DNA of 64,000 bases from MADRE2 sp964397015 (GCA_964397015.1 CAYNHL010000003.1:5468-69467), one strand, 5' to 3'. Counted from the stretch's first letter, positions 33,224 through 41,579 are shown. Translations and numbers: made by a program. The notes: generated by a model not told the origin, from the letters alone.

Positions 33224-35317
33224 TTACGCGATTTTGAACCTGCCGGTCATGGTATTGATCTGTTCTGCCAGGCTGGATATCTCATTGGCACTGGTCTTTA
33301 CCTGGCCGCTGGCGTCGGCGATTTCCGTAGAGGCCTGGTTGACCTCACCAATATCTTTTGCAATTTCTTCTGATACAGAAGAACTCTGGGCAACATTCTG
33401 GTTGACTTCCTGGATACCCAATGCCGCCTGGTGCACATTGCTGGTTATTTCCTGGGTGGCACTGGACTGTTCCTGGATGGCCGATGCAATGGATGTCACG
33501 ATTTCGTTTACATCATTGATTACAGTGGTGATTTCCCGGATTTCCGTCACAGTGTCATTAGTAGTGCTCTGGATTCCTTGAATGCGCTCCCTGATTTCCT
33601 GGGTGGCGGCATCGGTCTGGTTTGCAAGGTCCTTGATTTCAGCTGCGACCACGGCAAACCCCTTGCCGGCTTCACCTGCACGGGCGGCTTCGATGGTGGC
33701 GTTGAGCGCAAGAAGGTTGGTCTGGCTGGAGATGTCTGCAATTGTTTCAGTGACCTTGCCGATCAGTTTGGCGGCCTGGCCGAGTTCCTCTACCTTGATG
33801 GACGCTTTTTCGGATTTTTCAACCGCATCGTTGGTCACCGACCGGCCTTTTTCCGTGCTCTGGGCTATTTCGTTGATGGTCGCGCTCATTTCCTCGGCCG
33901 AGGTGGCCACCATCTGGATATTGGTGGATGCCTGTTCAGATGCTGCGGCCACGCTTACCATGCTGGCGCTCATTTCTTCGGCTGCCGCGGCCACGGTATT
34001 GGATTTTTCAGATGTCTGCTCCGCACCGGCTGACATCTGGCTGGAGATGGCCGAAAGCTCAGTGGATGATGAAGACAGCACCGAAACCCCTTGTGACAGT
34101 TCGGTGAACATCTGGTTCAAGCTGCTGCTCATCTGGTTCAGCGCTTTGGCAAGGACACCGATTTCGTCGTCCTGGTCAATGTCCAGGGTCTGGGTAAGGT
34201 CACCATCTGCAAGTGCATTGGCAAAATCCACCCCTTTTTTTATCGGCCGGGTAATACCCCGGGTAAATACCAATGCCGCACCTGTGATACATATGACACC
34301 CACAAGGGCTATGATGCCGATCAGGAGCTTCATCTGGGTTATGGGTGCAAATGCCTCATGTGCGTCAATCTCCGAGATCACGGCCCACGTCACATCCATT
34401 ATATTCAAAGGCCCATAGGCTGAAAGCACCTCTTCACCCAGGTAATTTGTCGCCAGCCTGTGCCCGGTTTTCCCGGCCAAAGCATCCTTGACGGTCCCGC
34501 TTTCAACCCTGCCTTTTGCCGGATTGGCAAAACTGGCAGTCACAGAGTGGGTTTCAGGAGACAGGTATGAATCAGATCTCATGAGATAATCCTGACCTAC
34601 AAGGTAGCTTTCACCTGTTTCTCCCATTCCGTGCCGTGAGGTCATTACCGCGTTGATCTGGCTCACCGGGATCTGGAAGGCCACTACGCCGATCAGTTTT
34701 CCTGAAGTGTCGTGAATCGGATATCCGGCAAAGATCGAGGGCGTACCGTTGCTGGGGGCATAGGGTGCCATGTCAACCATGGCAGGACTGCCTGATTTTA
34801 CGATCTTGGTCCACAACGAGGCAAGACTGCTGTCCTTGTATCTGCCATGGCCCAGGTTTTCGCCAAGGTCGCTTTCTTTTTCGTTTGTGTACATGACATG
34901 GCCATGGGCGGCACAGATCAGGAACACGTCATACATTCCGCTTTGTTCCTGGTATTCCCTCAGTTTTCGGCCAAAGGACTCCCATATGTCATGGTATTCC
35001 GGGGTTGTTACATCATAGTTTCCAGTTGCCGATACATTGGTGTCATTGTGGTACTGGACCAGCCTTTTATAAAAGGTATTGACCTCCTGCGACTGTGCAA
35101 AAATTCCCATCTGCAGAAACAGCCCCTTGAAATATTCTGCAATATGCTCCTGTTTTGCAGCCTGGAGTCCTCCCATCTCCTCATATACCAGGTGTGTTAT
35201 GGCATTTTTGCTCTTGTTGACTGCAAGCAGGCCCATGATGGTCAGTGGCAGGATTCCGATGACAAGAAAGGCTGCCGTGAATTTTTTGCCCATTTTAATG
35301 TTTTTCAAACTGAACAT
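33224..35317 (-). CDS. Methyl-accepting chemotaxis protein with Cache sensor domain
   Basis: 697 residues. TM1 at about 13-33, an extracytoplasmic Cache-type sensor at 35-325 (FAGYPIHDTSGKLIGVVAFQIPVSQIN and GETGESYLVGQDYLMRSDS are typical Cache strands), TM2 at 330-351, HAMP at about 352-405, and a signalling domain with tip ISSQTNLLALNATIEAARAGEAGKGFAVVA. Cache receptors usually bind small organic ligands. It lacks the acidic aromatic tail of the two MCPs in the cheA cluster. GGAGGAACAAC precedes the ATG. It follows a pseudo-receiver gene and precedes the hybrid kinase gene, forming a sensory operon. Confidence 0.94.
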   Translation of the reverse strand: MFSLKNIKMGKKFTAAFLVIGILPLTIMGLLAVNKSKNAITHLVYEEMGGLQAAKQEHIAEYFKGLFLQMGIFAQSQEVNTFYKRLVQYHNDTNVSATGNYDVTTPEYHDIWESFGRKLREYQEQSGMYDVFLICAAHGHVMYTNEKESDLGENLGHGRYKDSSLASLWTKIVKSGSPAMVDMAPYAPSNGTPSIFAGYPIHDTSGKLIGVVAFQIPVSQINAVMTSRHGMGETGESYLVGQDYLMRSDSYLSPETHSVTASFANPAKGRVESGTVKDALAGKTGHRLATNYLGEEVLSAYGPLNIMDVTWAVISEIDAHEAFAPITQMKLLIGIIALVGVICITGAALVFTRGITRPIKKGVDFANALADGDLTQTLDIDQDDEIGVLAKALNQMSSSLNQMFTELSQGVSVLSSSSTELSAISSQMSAGAEQTSEKSNTVAAAAEEMSASMVSVAAASEQASTNIQMVATSAEEMSATINEIAQSTEKGRSVTNDAVEKSEKASIKVEELGQAAKLIGKVTETIADISSQTNLLALNATIEAARAGEAGKGFAVVAAEIKDLANQTDAATQEIRERIQGIQSTTNDTVTEIREITTVINDVNEIVTSIASAIQEQSSATQEITSNVHQAALGIQEVNQNVAQSSSVSEEIAKDIGEVNQASTEIADASGQVKTSANEISSLAEQINTMTGRFKIA

Positions 35318-35360
35318 GTTGTTCCTCCATGTGGTGGCATGAATAAGACATGCCGGTTAT

Positions 35361-35741
35361 TTATTTGGTATTCGTAACTGTTGCAGATGTCATTTTTTCC
35401 ATTACTGCAGGCAGTGTTTTTGCTATATGAGCCTTTTCAATGACCATGCGCGGGGCAAGGGCATATGATCGGGCCCGCAGATTTGCATCCTGTGTCTCAA
35501 GGCAGATAATGAGTTTTGTGTCAATCAGTGCCGGGTTAAGGGATTCAAGGCATGACAGGTCCTTTGCCGTGCGCGCGAAAAACACTATCACAGTGCTTCC
35601 TGCCGGGGCTGAATCGACTGTTGGAACAAACTCGTCAAGGTTGTTTGTATCGATCATGCAAAAGTTGTCGACTGCAGATACCTGCCTGGATATAGTCTGT
35701 ATGACAGGGTCTGGTTTTTTATTGAAAACTATGATTCTCAT
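35361..35741 (-). CDS. Degenerate receiver-like protein (pseudo-receiver)
   Basis: 126 residues with a receiver-like alternating pattern (MRIIVFNKK, GSTVIVFFARTAKDLS, DTKLIICLETQD, PRMVIEKAHIAK). The metal-binding acids after strand 1 and the phosphoacceptor aspartate after strand 3 are absent (VFFART). A possible lysine is present in IEKAHI. AAGGA precedes the ATG. It is the first gene after a sigma54-type promoter (35807-35822) and two palindromes, and it precedes a Cache MCP gene. The similar gene at 16695-17069 has the same position relative to an NtrC-type regulator. The fold is inferred from pattern only. Confidence 0.65.
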   Translation of the reverse strand: MRIIVFNKKPDPVIQTISRQVSAVDNFCMIDTNNLDEFVPTVDSAPAGSTVIVFFARTAKDLSCLESLNPALIDTKLIICLETQDANLRARSYALAPRMVIEKAHIAKTLPAVMEKMTSATVTNTK

Positions 35742-35806
35742 CAGGGTCCTTTTTGGCCGGATATAAAATATTTGACCTGTTAAATTTTGTCTTTCATTTC
35801 TGGTAT

Positions 35807-35822
35807 TTCAAGATGTGTGCCA
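35807..35822 (-). promoter_or_regulatory. Candidate sigma54 promoter of the pseudo-receiver/MCP operon
   Basis: The minus strand reads TGGCACACATCTTGAA: perfect -24 box, correct spacing and TTGA in place of TTGC at -12. Transcription would start near 35795, about 55 bases before the ATG at 35741. Two palindromes lie 100-130 bases upstream. Confidence 0.65.
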
Positions 35823-35922
35823 CGGGAAAAAAGCGGAAGGTTTTATATTTTTTTATAATAATTACAGTTAGATAACAAAAAATTTATATCTGCAGGGCAT
35901 GAATGCCCCGGGAATGAGTTTT

Positions 35923-35953
35923 GTTTTTCAAAACTTTTTTTGTTTTTCAAAAC
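35923..35953. promoter_or_regulatory. Two copies of a palindromic site upstream of the sigma54-type promoter
   Basis: GTTTTTCAAAAC occurs at 35923-35934 and again at 35942-35953, 19 bases apart. Each has five-base arms GTTTT/AAAAC. The spacing and distance to the -24 box suit enhancer sites for the NtrC-type regulator whose stop codon lies 20 bases further upstream. Confidence 0.6.
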
Positions 35954-35972
35954 AATTTGGAGTGTGAGTGGG

Positions 35973-37364
35973 TCAGGACTTTTTCAACTGGTATTTTCGA
36001 ATGAAATGATACAGCCTGTTTTTGCTTAAACAAGATTGTTTTGCTGCCTGGTCGAGATCCCAGCTGTTATTTGACAGCAGCATTGAAAAATAATGCTTTT
36101 CGATTCGTTCAAGGGCTTTTTCCTTGAAGGATTTGAACTCCTCCAGGGGTTGTTCCGCACCCGGGGAAATGGGATCTTCAGATTTGTGCAATCCTTTTTT
36201 GACATGGGATAAACGGATATGATCCGGCAGGTGCATGGGGTATACCATCGGGATTCCCGGGTCGGCGATCAGGGTTTTTTCAAGGACATTGATCAGCTCC
36301 CTGACATTTCCGGGCCAGTCATGGCTCTCAAGGATGGACATGGTTTCCGGCAGCAGCACTTTGCGGGCAATGTGGTGTTTTTTGCACAGCTGGCCGGTAT
36401 AGTGATGTGCTATGTCATGAATATCCTCTTTGCGCTCCCTTAAAGGCGGCAGTGAAATGGTAAAGGTTTTGATCCGGTAGAGAAGATCCTGCCGGAAAGT
36501 GCCTTCAGCCGCCATTTTTTCAAGGTTCCGGTTGGTGGCTGCGACCAGCCTGAAATCGCTTTTCAGTTCAACTGTACTGCCTACCGGCCTGAATTTTTTT
36601 TCCTGCAGTACCCTCAGGAAAGTTTTCTGTGCTGCCAGCGGCAGTTCACCGATTTCATCCAGGAACAGGGTGCCGCCGTCCGCCATTTTGATCAATCCGT
36701 CAGAGGCCTTGTCCGCTCCGGTGAAAGCTCCTTTCCTGTGCCCGAAGAGCAGGCTTTCGATAAGGGTTTCAGGCATGGAGGCACAGTCAACTATTATGTA
36801 GCTTTCGCCACTGACAGGCGAATTGTCGTGAACTGCCCTGGCAAAAAGTTCCTTGCCGGTTCCGCTTTCCCCCTGGATCAATACGCTTGCTTTGCTTGGC
36901 GCGCACTGGGCCAGTTGTTCCAGGCATTTTTTCAACAGGTAGCTTGTGCCGATGATACCTGTCGGTTGAAGCATGAGCCTGGCTGTTTTTTTGTGTTTCG
37001 CCTTTCTGTATTCAAGTGCCTGGTTTATCTGCAGGGTCAATGTCTGTTTGTAAAACGGTTTTTCAATGTAATTCCAAGCTCCGTTGTTGATCGCGATTTC
37101 CGCGCCCTGGCCTGAGCCCATGGCCGTGATGATAATGACTTCAGGGCGGGAGTTGTTCTGTTTTATGGCCGGCAGTGCATCGAGCCCGTTACCGTCAGGC
37201 AGGTTCACATCCAGGAAAACCAGGTCCAGGTCTTTTTCTTCGATCATGGAAAGTCCCTGTGCCAGGTTGGCGGCTGTGAAAACCTCGTGGGACAGCGCCT
37301 CCATTCTGGCAGAAAGGATCTCCCTGATATGGGCCTCGTCATCTATTACCAGGATTTTGGCCAT
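35973..37364 (-). CDS. NtrC-family sigma54-dependent response regulator
   Basis: 463 residues. The receiver has D52 in VFLDVNLPDGNG and lysine in EKPFYK; the AAA+ domain has GESGTGKE (164-171) and GAFTGA (212-217). The C-terminal helix-turn-helix is DLDQAAKQSCLSKNRLYHFIRKYQL. It resembles the regulator at 17207-18643 in length and layout more than the one at 23156. No kinase gene is adjacent, so its phosphodonor is unknown; the hybrid kinase in the operon downstream is one candidate. GGAG lies before the ATG. The sigma54-type promoter and palindromes immediately downstream make the MCP operon its likely target. Confidence 0.93.
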   Translation of the reverse strand: MAKILVIDDEAHIREILSARMEALSHEVFTAANLAQGLSMIEEKDLDLVFLDVNLPDGNGLDALPAIKQNNSRPEVIIITAMGSGQGAEIAINNGAWNYIEKPFYKQTLTLQINQALEYRKAKHKKTARLMLQPTGIIGTSYLLKKCLEQLAQCAPSKASVLIQGESGTGKELFARAVHDNSPVSGESYIIVDCASMPETLIESLLFGHRKGAFTGADKASDGLIKMADGGTLFLDEIGELPLAAQKTFLRVLQEKKFRPVGSTVELKSDFRLVAATNRNLEKMAAEGTFRQDLLYRIKTFTISLPPLRERKEDIHDIAHHYTGQLCKKHHIARKVLLPETMSILESHDWPGNVRELINVLEKTLIADPGIPMVYPMHLPDHIRLSHVKKGLHKSEDPISPGAEQPLEEFKSFKEKALERIEKHYFSMLLSNNSWDLDQAAKQSCLSKNRLYHFIRKYQLKKS

Positions 37365-37472
37365 GGAACAGTATCTCCTTTGATGTTGATAGCCCGTTTA
37401 TACCTGATTTGAGCTGTAAAAAAAAGAAAAAACTCAAGCGCAGGCCGTATCCCTGCACGGGCAGCCCATGGT

Positions 37473-38876
37473 CTAAAAATAACTTGATTTGTCCCAGCAG
37501 TGGGTGCAAAGTTTTTCCTTGGGCAGGCCGATGGCTGCAACCAGGTCGTCAAGGGTCTGGAACCTGATGCTGGACAGATTGAGCCGGCTGGTGAGTTTTT
37601 CGATCATGGCGTTGTATGGCTCTGATCCGTTAGAGGCATAAGCTGCCAGGTCGCCGTCCGTCGTACCCTCTATGTCGTAGATTGCCTTTCTGGCCGCCAG
37701 ATCCATGTTGGACCGGGAAGTCGAAAAATTTAAGAACTCACAAGGATGTATCAGGCAGGGGCAGGCTATTCGCATGTGCACCTCCCTGGCCCCGTATGCA
37801 TAGAGTATTTTGGTGTTGTCCTGGAGCTGGGTGCCCCTGACCACAGAATCGTCGCAGAAGATGATGCGCTTGTTGCAGATTACCTCCCGTATGGGAATCA
37901 GCTTCATTTTTGCCACCAGGTTCCTCACGGACTGGTTCTGGGGCATGAAACTTCTGGGCCAGGTTGGTGTGTATTTCACATAGGGCCGCTGGTACGGGAT
38001 TTTACTGTGATTGGCAAACCCGATGGCGTGGCCGATACCGGAATCGGGTATTCCGCCCACCAGGTCGGCGGTGACGGTTTCCCGCCTGGCCAGGGCGGCC
38101 CCGCAGTTGTAACGGACCTTTTCCGTATTGATTCCTTCATAGGTCGAAGGGGGATATCCGTAATAAACCCACAAAAAGGCACAGATCTGCATTCTTTCAC
38201 CGGCCGGATGCACTGTTTCAATACCCTCGGCCGTCATGAAAACAATTTCATCCGGGCCCAGGTTGTAATCGATTTCAAAACCAAGGTTGAAGAATGCGCT
38301 GGACTCAGAGCTGGCAGCAAAGGCATCGTGGCTTTTGCCTATAACGACAGGAGTCCGGCCCAGCCGGTCCCTGGCGGCATAAATTCCGTTACGTGTAAGA
38401 ATCAGCATGGAGCAGGAGCCCTTTATCCTGGACCTGGCATGGAGGATCCCGTCCTTGAAGGATTGTTTCTGGCTGATGAGAATCGCCACCAGTTCCGAGG
38501 GATTGATGTCCCCCTGGCTGGTTTCGGCAAAATGAATGTTCTGTTTGAATGCCTGGTCGGCCAGTTCTTCAAGATTTGCGATCCTGCCGACAGTGACAAC
38601 TGCGAACTGGCCCAGGTGGGAATGGATCATGACGGGCTGGGAGTCTGTATCACTTATGACACCTATTCCCGAGCTGCCTGACAGCTCCTCGAGGTCGCCT
38701 TCGAACTTGGACCTGAAATATGCACTTTCAAGTTTATGGATGCTGCGGTGAAATCCATCCGGGGCGACGGTTGCCATGCCCCCCCGCTTGGTGCCGAGAT
38801 GAGACAGGTAATCCGTACCGTAAAAAAGCGTATTGCGGCATGCCTGCTTTGATGCACAGCCAAAAAAACCACCCAT
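37473..38876 (-). CDS. PurF-like amidophosphoribosyltransferase lacking the catalytic cysteine
   Basis: 467 residues with the two-domain layout of glutamine PRPP amidotransferase: an N-terminal class II amidotransferase-like domain (GTKRGGMA, SRIKGSCSMLILTRNGIYAARDRLGRTP) and a C-terminal phosphoribosyltransferase domain with the PRPP motif IIFCDDSVVRGTQ. The N-terminus reads MGGFFGC, so the residue after the initiator methionine, where PurF has its nucleophilic cysteine (CG-x2-G), is glycine. Glutamine hydrolysis by the usual mechanism is therefore unlikely. It may use free ammonia or do another PRPP reaction. Strong GGAGGAAG precedes the ATG. No purine gene is next to it. Confidence 0.85.
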   Translation of the reverse strand: MGGFFGCASKQACRNTLFYGTDYLSHLGTKRGGMATVAPDGFHRSIHKLESAYFRSKFEGDLEELSGSSGIGVISDTDSQPVMIHSHLGQFAVVTVGRIANLEELADQAFKQNIHFAETSQGDINPSELVAILISQKQSFKDGILHARSRIKGSCSMLILTRNGIYAARDRLGRTPVVIGKSHDAFAASSESSAFFNLGFEIDYNLGPDEIVFMTAEGIETVHPAGERMQICAFLWVYYGYPPSTYEGINTEKVRYNCGAALARRETVTADLVGGIPDSGIGHAIGFANHSKIPYQRPYVKYTPTWPRSFMPQNQSVRNLVAKMKLIPIREVICNKRIIFCDDSVVRGTQLQDNTKILYAYGAREVHMRIACPCLIHPCEFLNFSTSRSNMDLAARKAIYDIEGTTDGDLAAYASNGSEPYNAMIEKLTSRLNLSSIRFQTLDDLVAAIGLPKEKLCTHCWDKSSYF

Positions 38877-39024
38877 AACTGATACTTCCTCCTTTTTTAA
38901 ATCAGCTTAAACCAAATTTCGAAAGCTGAGTCAGTTACAAAGGTCAATTAATCATTATTTTACTTAATGTCAAATAAATTTGCCGGCTCTTCTATACATT
39001 AAGGGCGCGTGATACAGTTGTTCC

Positions 39025-39049
39025 TGCCTGTTCTTTTTTAAAACAGGCA
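39025..39049. other. Hairpin in the purF-like / cheD divergent region
   Basis: TGCCTGTT and AACAGGCA form perfect eight-base arms around a T/A-rich loop of nine bases. It lies in the 276-base gap between two divergent genes (start codons at 38876 and 39153). No T-run follows closely on either strand, so it may be an operator or a weak terminator. I saw no convincing promoter boxes in this gap. Confidence 0.35.
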
Positions 39050-39152
39050 AGCTATATGACTTGATATTTATTTTGTATTCCAGTAAAAAAATAATAAAAG
39101 GCCGTTGTCCGTCAACATATCGCGGGTTGGACCGGATAAAAAAGGGGATGTT

Positions 39153-39635
39153 GTGGATAAAATTGTCACTGTCGCAGATATGAAAATCAGCACCGATGAA
39201 AGTGATATCCTGGTTGCCAACGGGATTGGGTCGGGCATTGGTATCGCGGTTTATGATCCCGTGGCCAGAGTGGGAGGAATGATGCATTTCATGCTTCCTG
39301 ATTCCAGTATTGACACACGGGCACGTGAGGACAAGCCGCTGATGTTTGCAGATACCGGTATTGATTCCCTGTTTAGCGCAGTTGCCGGGTCCGGGGCGGA
39401 TAAACGCAACCTCAAAGTGTTTGCCGCCGGCGGTGCCGGAATTATCAATCAGCCGTCATCCTGTCACATCGGCAGACAGAACGAGGCAGCACTGCTAAAG
39501 GCGCTTAAAAAGGCCGGTGCGAGGCTGGAGATAAAGGAACTCGGCGGCCATGTGACAAGGCATATGCGGCTGTCCATTCGAAACGGGGATGTCGTTGTCC
39601 AGACTTCACGCCGGTTGCCGGAGGAAACGAAATGA
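39153..39635 (+). CDS. cheD: CheD-like protein with the catalytic cysteine replaced by glycine
   Basis: 160 residues starting at GTG 39153, preceded by AAAGGGGATGTT; this start aligns exactly with the N-terminus of the CheD at 8248-8727, while the longer open frame starts at TTG. The fold is clear (GIGSGIGIAVYDP, GGMMHFMLP, LKVFAAGGAGI), but the active-site GSC reads GSG, and the conserved threonine six residues before it is alanine; the histidine 17 residues later is kept. Conventional deamidase activity is therefore unlikely. The stop overlaps the downstream HDOD gene by four bases, as in the intact cheD-HDOD pair of the main cluster. Confidence 0.87.
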   Translation: MDKIVTVADMKISTDESDILVANGIGSGIGIAVYDPVARVGGMMHFMLPDSSIDTRAREDKPLMFADTGIDSLFSAVAGSGADKRNLKVFAAGGAGIINQPSSCHIGRQNEAALLKALKKAGARLEIKELGGHVTRHMRLSIRNGDVVVQTSRRLPEETK

Positions 39636-40480
39636 CCACAATCCAGGATTTGATCAGGGAGATACAAAAGCTCAAACCCATACCGGCAGTGGTTAACCTC
39701 CTGATTGAAAAGGTTGATCAGCCCGGGGCTTCCATGGAAGAAGTGGCCGGTATCATCAAGTACGATCCCGCAGTGACGGCCATGTTGTTGAAAACCTGTA
39801 ATTCAGCTTACTTTGGTTTGAAAAATCCGGCCGAGTCAGTTGAAGAAGCTGCCATGTACCTGGGTACGGACCAGATCGTCGAACTGGTGCTGTTCAAGTC
39901 CGGTGCCGGAATCATGAAAGGCCGGCAGAACGGATACGGTCTCAAGGAGGGAGCCCTCTGGAAATATGCCGTGACATCTGCCCTGGTGGCCAAGCATATT
40001 GCCCGGCAGCTTTCCATGGACAACATTAATACCATTTTTACGGCTGCATTGCTCAAAGATCTTGGGAAAATTCTTCTGGATTCAGTAGTGGCGGAAAAAA
40101 TACAAAAAATAGATCAACTGGTGGTCCAGCAGAACTTGAGCTTTCTCGAGGCTGAAAAACAGGTGATCGGCATAGACCATGCCGAACTCGGCGCCATGAT
40201 CGCCAAGATGTGGAAATTCAGCCCCAGGATGGTCAAGATCATACGGCATCATCACCTGCAGGACCCGGCCATGCAGACTGAACATGATATTATAACGGTT
40301 TACCTTGCCGACTGCATATGCATGATGCTCGGGCTTGCCGTCGGAGCGGACGCTCTGTCATATCAGTTTTATCCCGATGCCATAACGGCCCTTGGCCTGG
40401 ATTCTGCAGCGATTTCCAGGGTAATGGCCGGCTTTACCAGTGAAATGGAAGAGATTGAATCCCTGCTGGCGCTTTTTTAA
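39632..40480 (+). CDS. HDOD domain protein paired with inactive CheD
   Basis: 282 residues, the same length as the HDOD protein at 7403-8251 and similar along its whole length: LKPIPAVVNLLIEKVD, YDPAVTAMLLKTCNSAYFGL, ALLKDLGKILLDS and VIGIDHAELGAMIAKMWKFSPRMVKIIRHHHLQDP. The family HD position reads KD, so it is not a phosphohydrolase of the HD type. It overlaps the inactive cheD gene by four bases (ATGA). The paralogous cassettes suggest that CheD and HDOD proteins work together, possibly as a receptor-side signalling adaptor; this is inference. Confidence 0.88.
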   Translation: MTTIQDLIREIQKLKPIPAVVNLLIEKVDQPGASMEEVAGIIKYDPAVTAMLLKTCNSAYFGLKNPAESVEEAAMYLGTDQIVELVLFKSGAGIMKGRQNGYGLKEGALWKYAVTSALVAKHIARQLSMDNINTIFTAALLKDLGKILLDSVVAEKIQKIDQLVVQQNLSFLEAEKQVIGIDHAELGAMIAKMWKFSPRMVKIIRHHHLQDPAMQTEHDIITVYLADCICMMLGLAVGADALSYQFYPDAITALGLDSAAISRVMAGFTSEMEEIESLLALF

Positions 40481-40528
40481 ACTGCCGACAGACCGGCATG
40501 ATTATGAATAAAACCTTGAGGAATCATT

Positions 40529-41443
40529 ATGACGACCATTTTTATAACCGGCGCCTCCGGGTTTGTCGGCTCGTTCCTGGCTGAAAAACTGCTGACCCAG
40601 GGATACCGGGTCTGCGGATCAGGTACTTCTGACCGCCATTCTTTGAGTGAAATCCATGATCGTTTTGTTTGGCTGCAGGCTGATACAACAAAACCGGGTT
40701 TATGGCAGGAAGAGGTCGGTAATGCCGATGCCGTTATCAACCTGGCCGGACGTTCCATTTTTGCTTATTGGACCGGGGCCCGAAAAAAACAGATTTACGA
40801 TTCGCGCATCCTTACCACCCGTCACCTGGTCGAGGCAATGAAACCGGGAACAGTCCTGCTGTCAACATCTGCCGCCGGTATTTACGGCAACGCCGGCGAA
40901 ACAGAACTGGTCGAACAGGCCGATCCGGGAAATGATTTTCTGGCCAGGGTGTGCATTGACTGGGAACAGGAGGCTTTTGAGGCCCTGGAAAAAAATGTGC
41001 GGGTTGCGGTTATGCGGTTCGGGGTGGTACTTGGAAGAGGAGGAGCGTTGTCAAAAATGCTGCCGGCATTCAAATGGATGATGGGCGGTCCCTTAGGTTC
41101 CGGCATGCAGTGGTTCCCCTGGATCCATGTACAGGATCTTTACCGGGCTGCAGTATATCTGATGGAACACGATTCTTTGTCCGGTGCATTCAATTTTGTA
41201 TCACCAGGCAATGTGCGATATAAAACCTTTGCCCGGGCCCTGGGAAAAACTGTTCACCGGCCGGCCTTCATGAAAGTTCCTGCCCTGGCTGTAAAGGTGT
41301 TCATGGGAGAAATGGGAGCCTCTTTTCTGAACAGCCAGAAGGCCGTTCCTGAAAAGCTTCTGGCTGAAGGGTTTACATTCGATTTTCCTGACCTTTCTGC
41401 GGCGCTGGAAAATATTTTAAACCGGCAGGATACTATGAAATAG
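40529..41443 (+). CDS. TIGR01777-type NAD-dependent epimerase (YfcH-like)
   Basis: 304 residues. The N-terminal Rossmann fold has GASGFVGSFLAEKL (G-x2-G-x2-G), and SGTSDRHSLSEI follows. NLAGRSIFAYWTGARKKQIYDSRILTTRHLV and STSAAGIYG are the characteristic segments of the TIGR01777/YfcH subfamily of extended short-chain dehydrogenases. The C-terminal part (FLNSQKAVPEKLLAEGFTF) is the DUF1731-type tail. The substrate is unknown. GAGGAATCATT precedes the ATG. The gene follows the cheD-HDOD cassette by 48 bases on the same strand, but a functional link is not evident. Confidence 0.9.
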   Translation: MTTIFITGASGFVGSFLAEKLLTQGYRVCGSGTSDRHSLSEIHDRFVWLQADTTKPGLWQEEVGNADAVINLAGRSIFAYWTGARKKQIYDSRILTTRHLVEAMKPGTVLLSTSAAGIYGNAGETELVEQADPGNDFLARVCIDWEQEAFEALEKNVRVAVMRFGVVLGRGGALSKMLPAFKWMMGGPLGSGMQWFPWIHVQDLYRAAVYLMEHDSLSGAFNFVSPGNVRYKTFARALGKTVHRPAFMKVPALAVKVFMGEMGASFLNSQKAVPEKLLAEGFTFDFPDLSAALENILNRQDTMK

Positions 41444-41466
41444 GGGCTTGTATTTCAGGGTGGTTA

Positions 41467-41482
41467 TGGTATAAAATTTGCT
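41467..41482 (+). promoter_or_regulatory. Weak candidate sigma54 promoter before the ferritin-like gene
   Basis: TGGTATAAAATTTGCT has GG and GC ten bases apart and a perfect TTGCT, but the -24 box matches only four of six positions. Transcription would start near 41494, inside a dispersed repeat, about 85 bases before the gene at 41580. Confidence 0.35.
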
Positions 41483-41489
41483 TTTATAT

Positions 41490-41530
41490 AACTTTCGGAG
41501 TTGGTGAGTTAAATGGGGTCAGGTTTGCAT
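41490..41530 (+). repeat. Dispersed repeat, copy 1
   Basis: Contains AACTTTCGGAGTTGGTGAG, then TTAAATGGGGTCAGG and TTTGCAT. The same blocks occur at 54111-54170, and in partly inverted form at 59824-59863. It lies between the epimerase and ferritin-like genes. Such short intergenic repeats are often REP-type elements; no transposase is nearby. Confidence 0.6.
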
Positions 41531-41579
41531 TATTGCGTTTTTGACCCTGTGAATATTATTTTATGGAGGTAAACAGAAA

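Noticed and set aside
41511..41526. TGGGGTCAGGTTTGCA inside the dispersed repeat as a sigma54 promoter
   Set aside because: It has the right spacing but a poor -24 box, and the matching position in the second copy (54144-54166) loses GG; probably a chance feature of the repeat.
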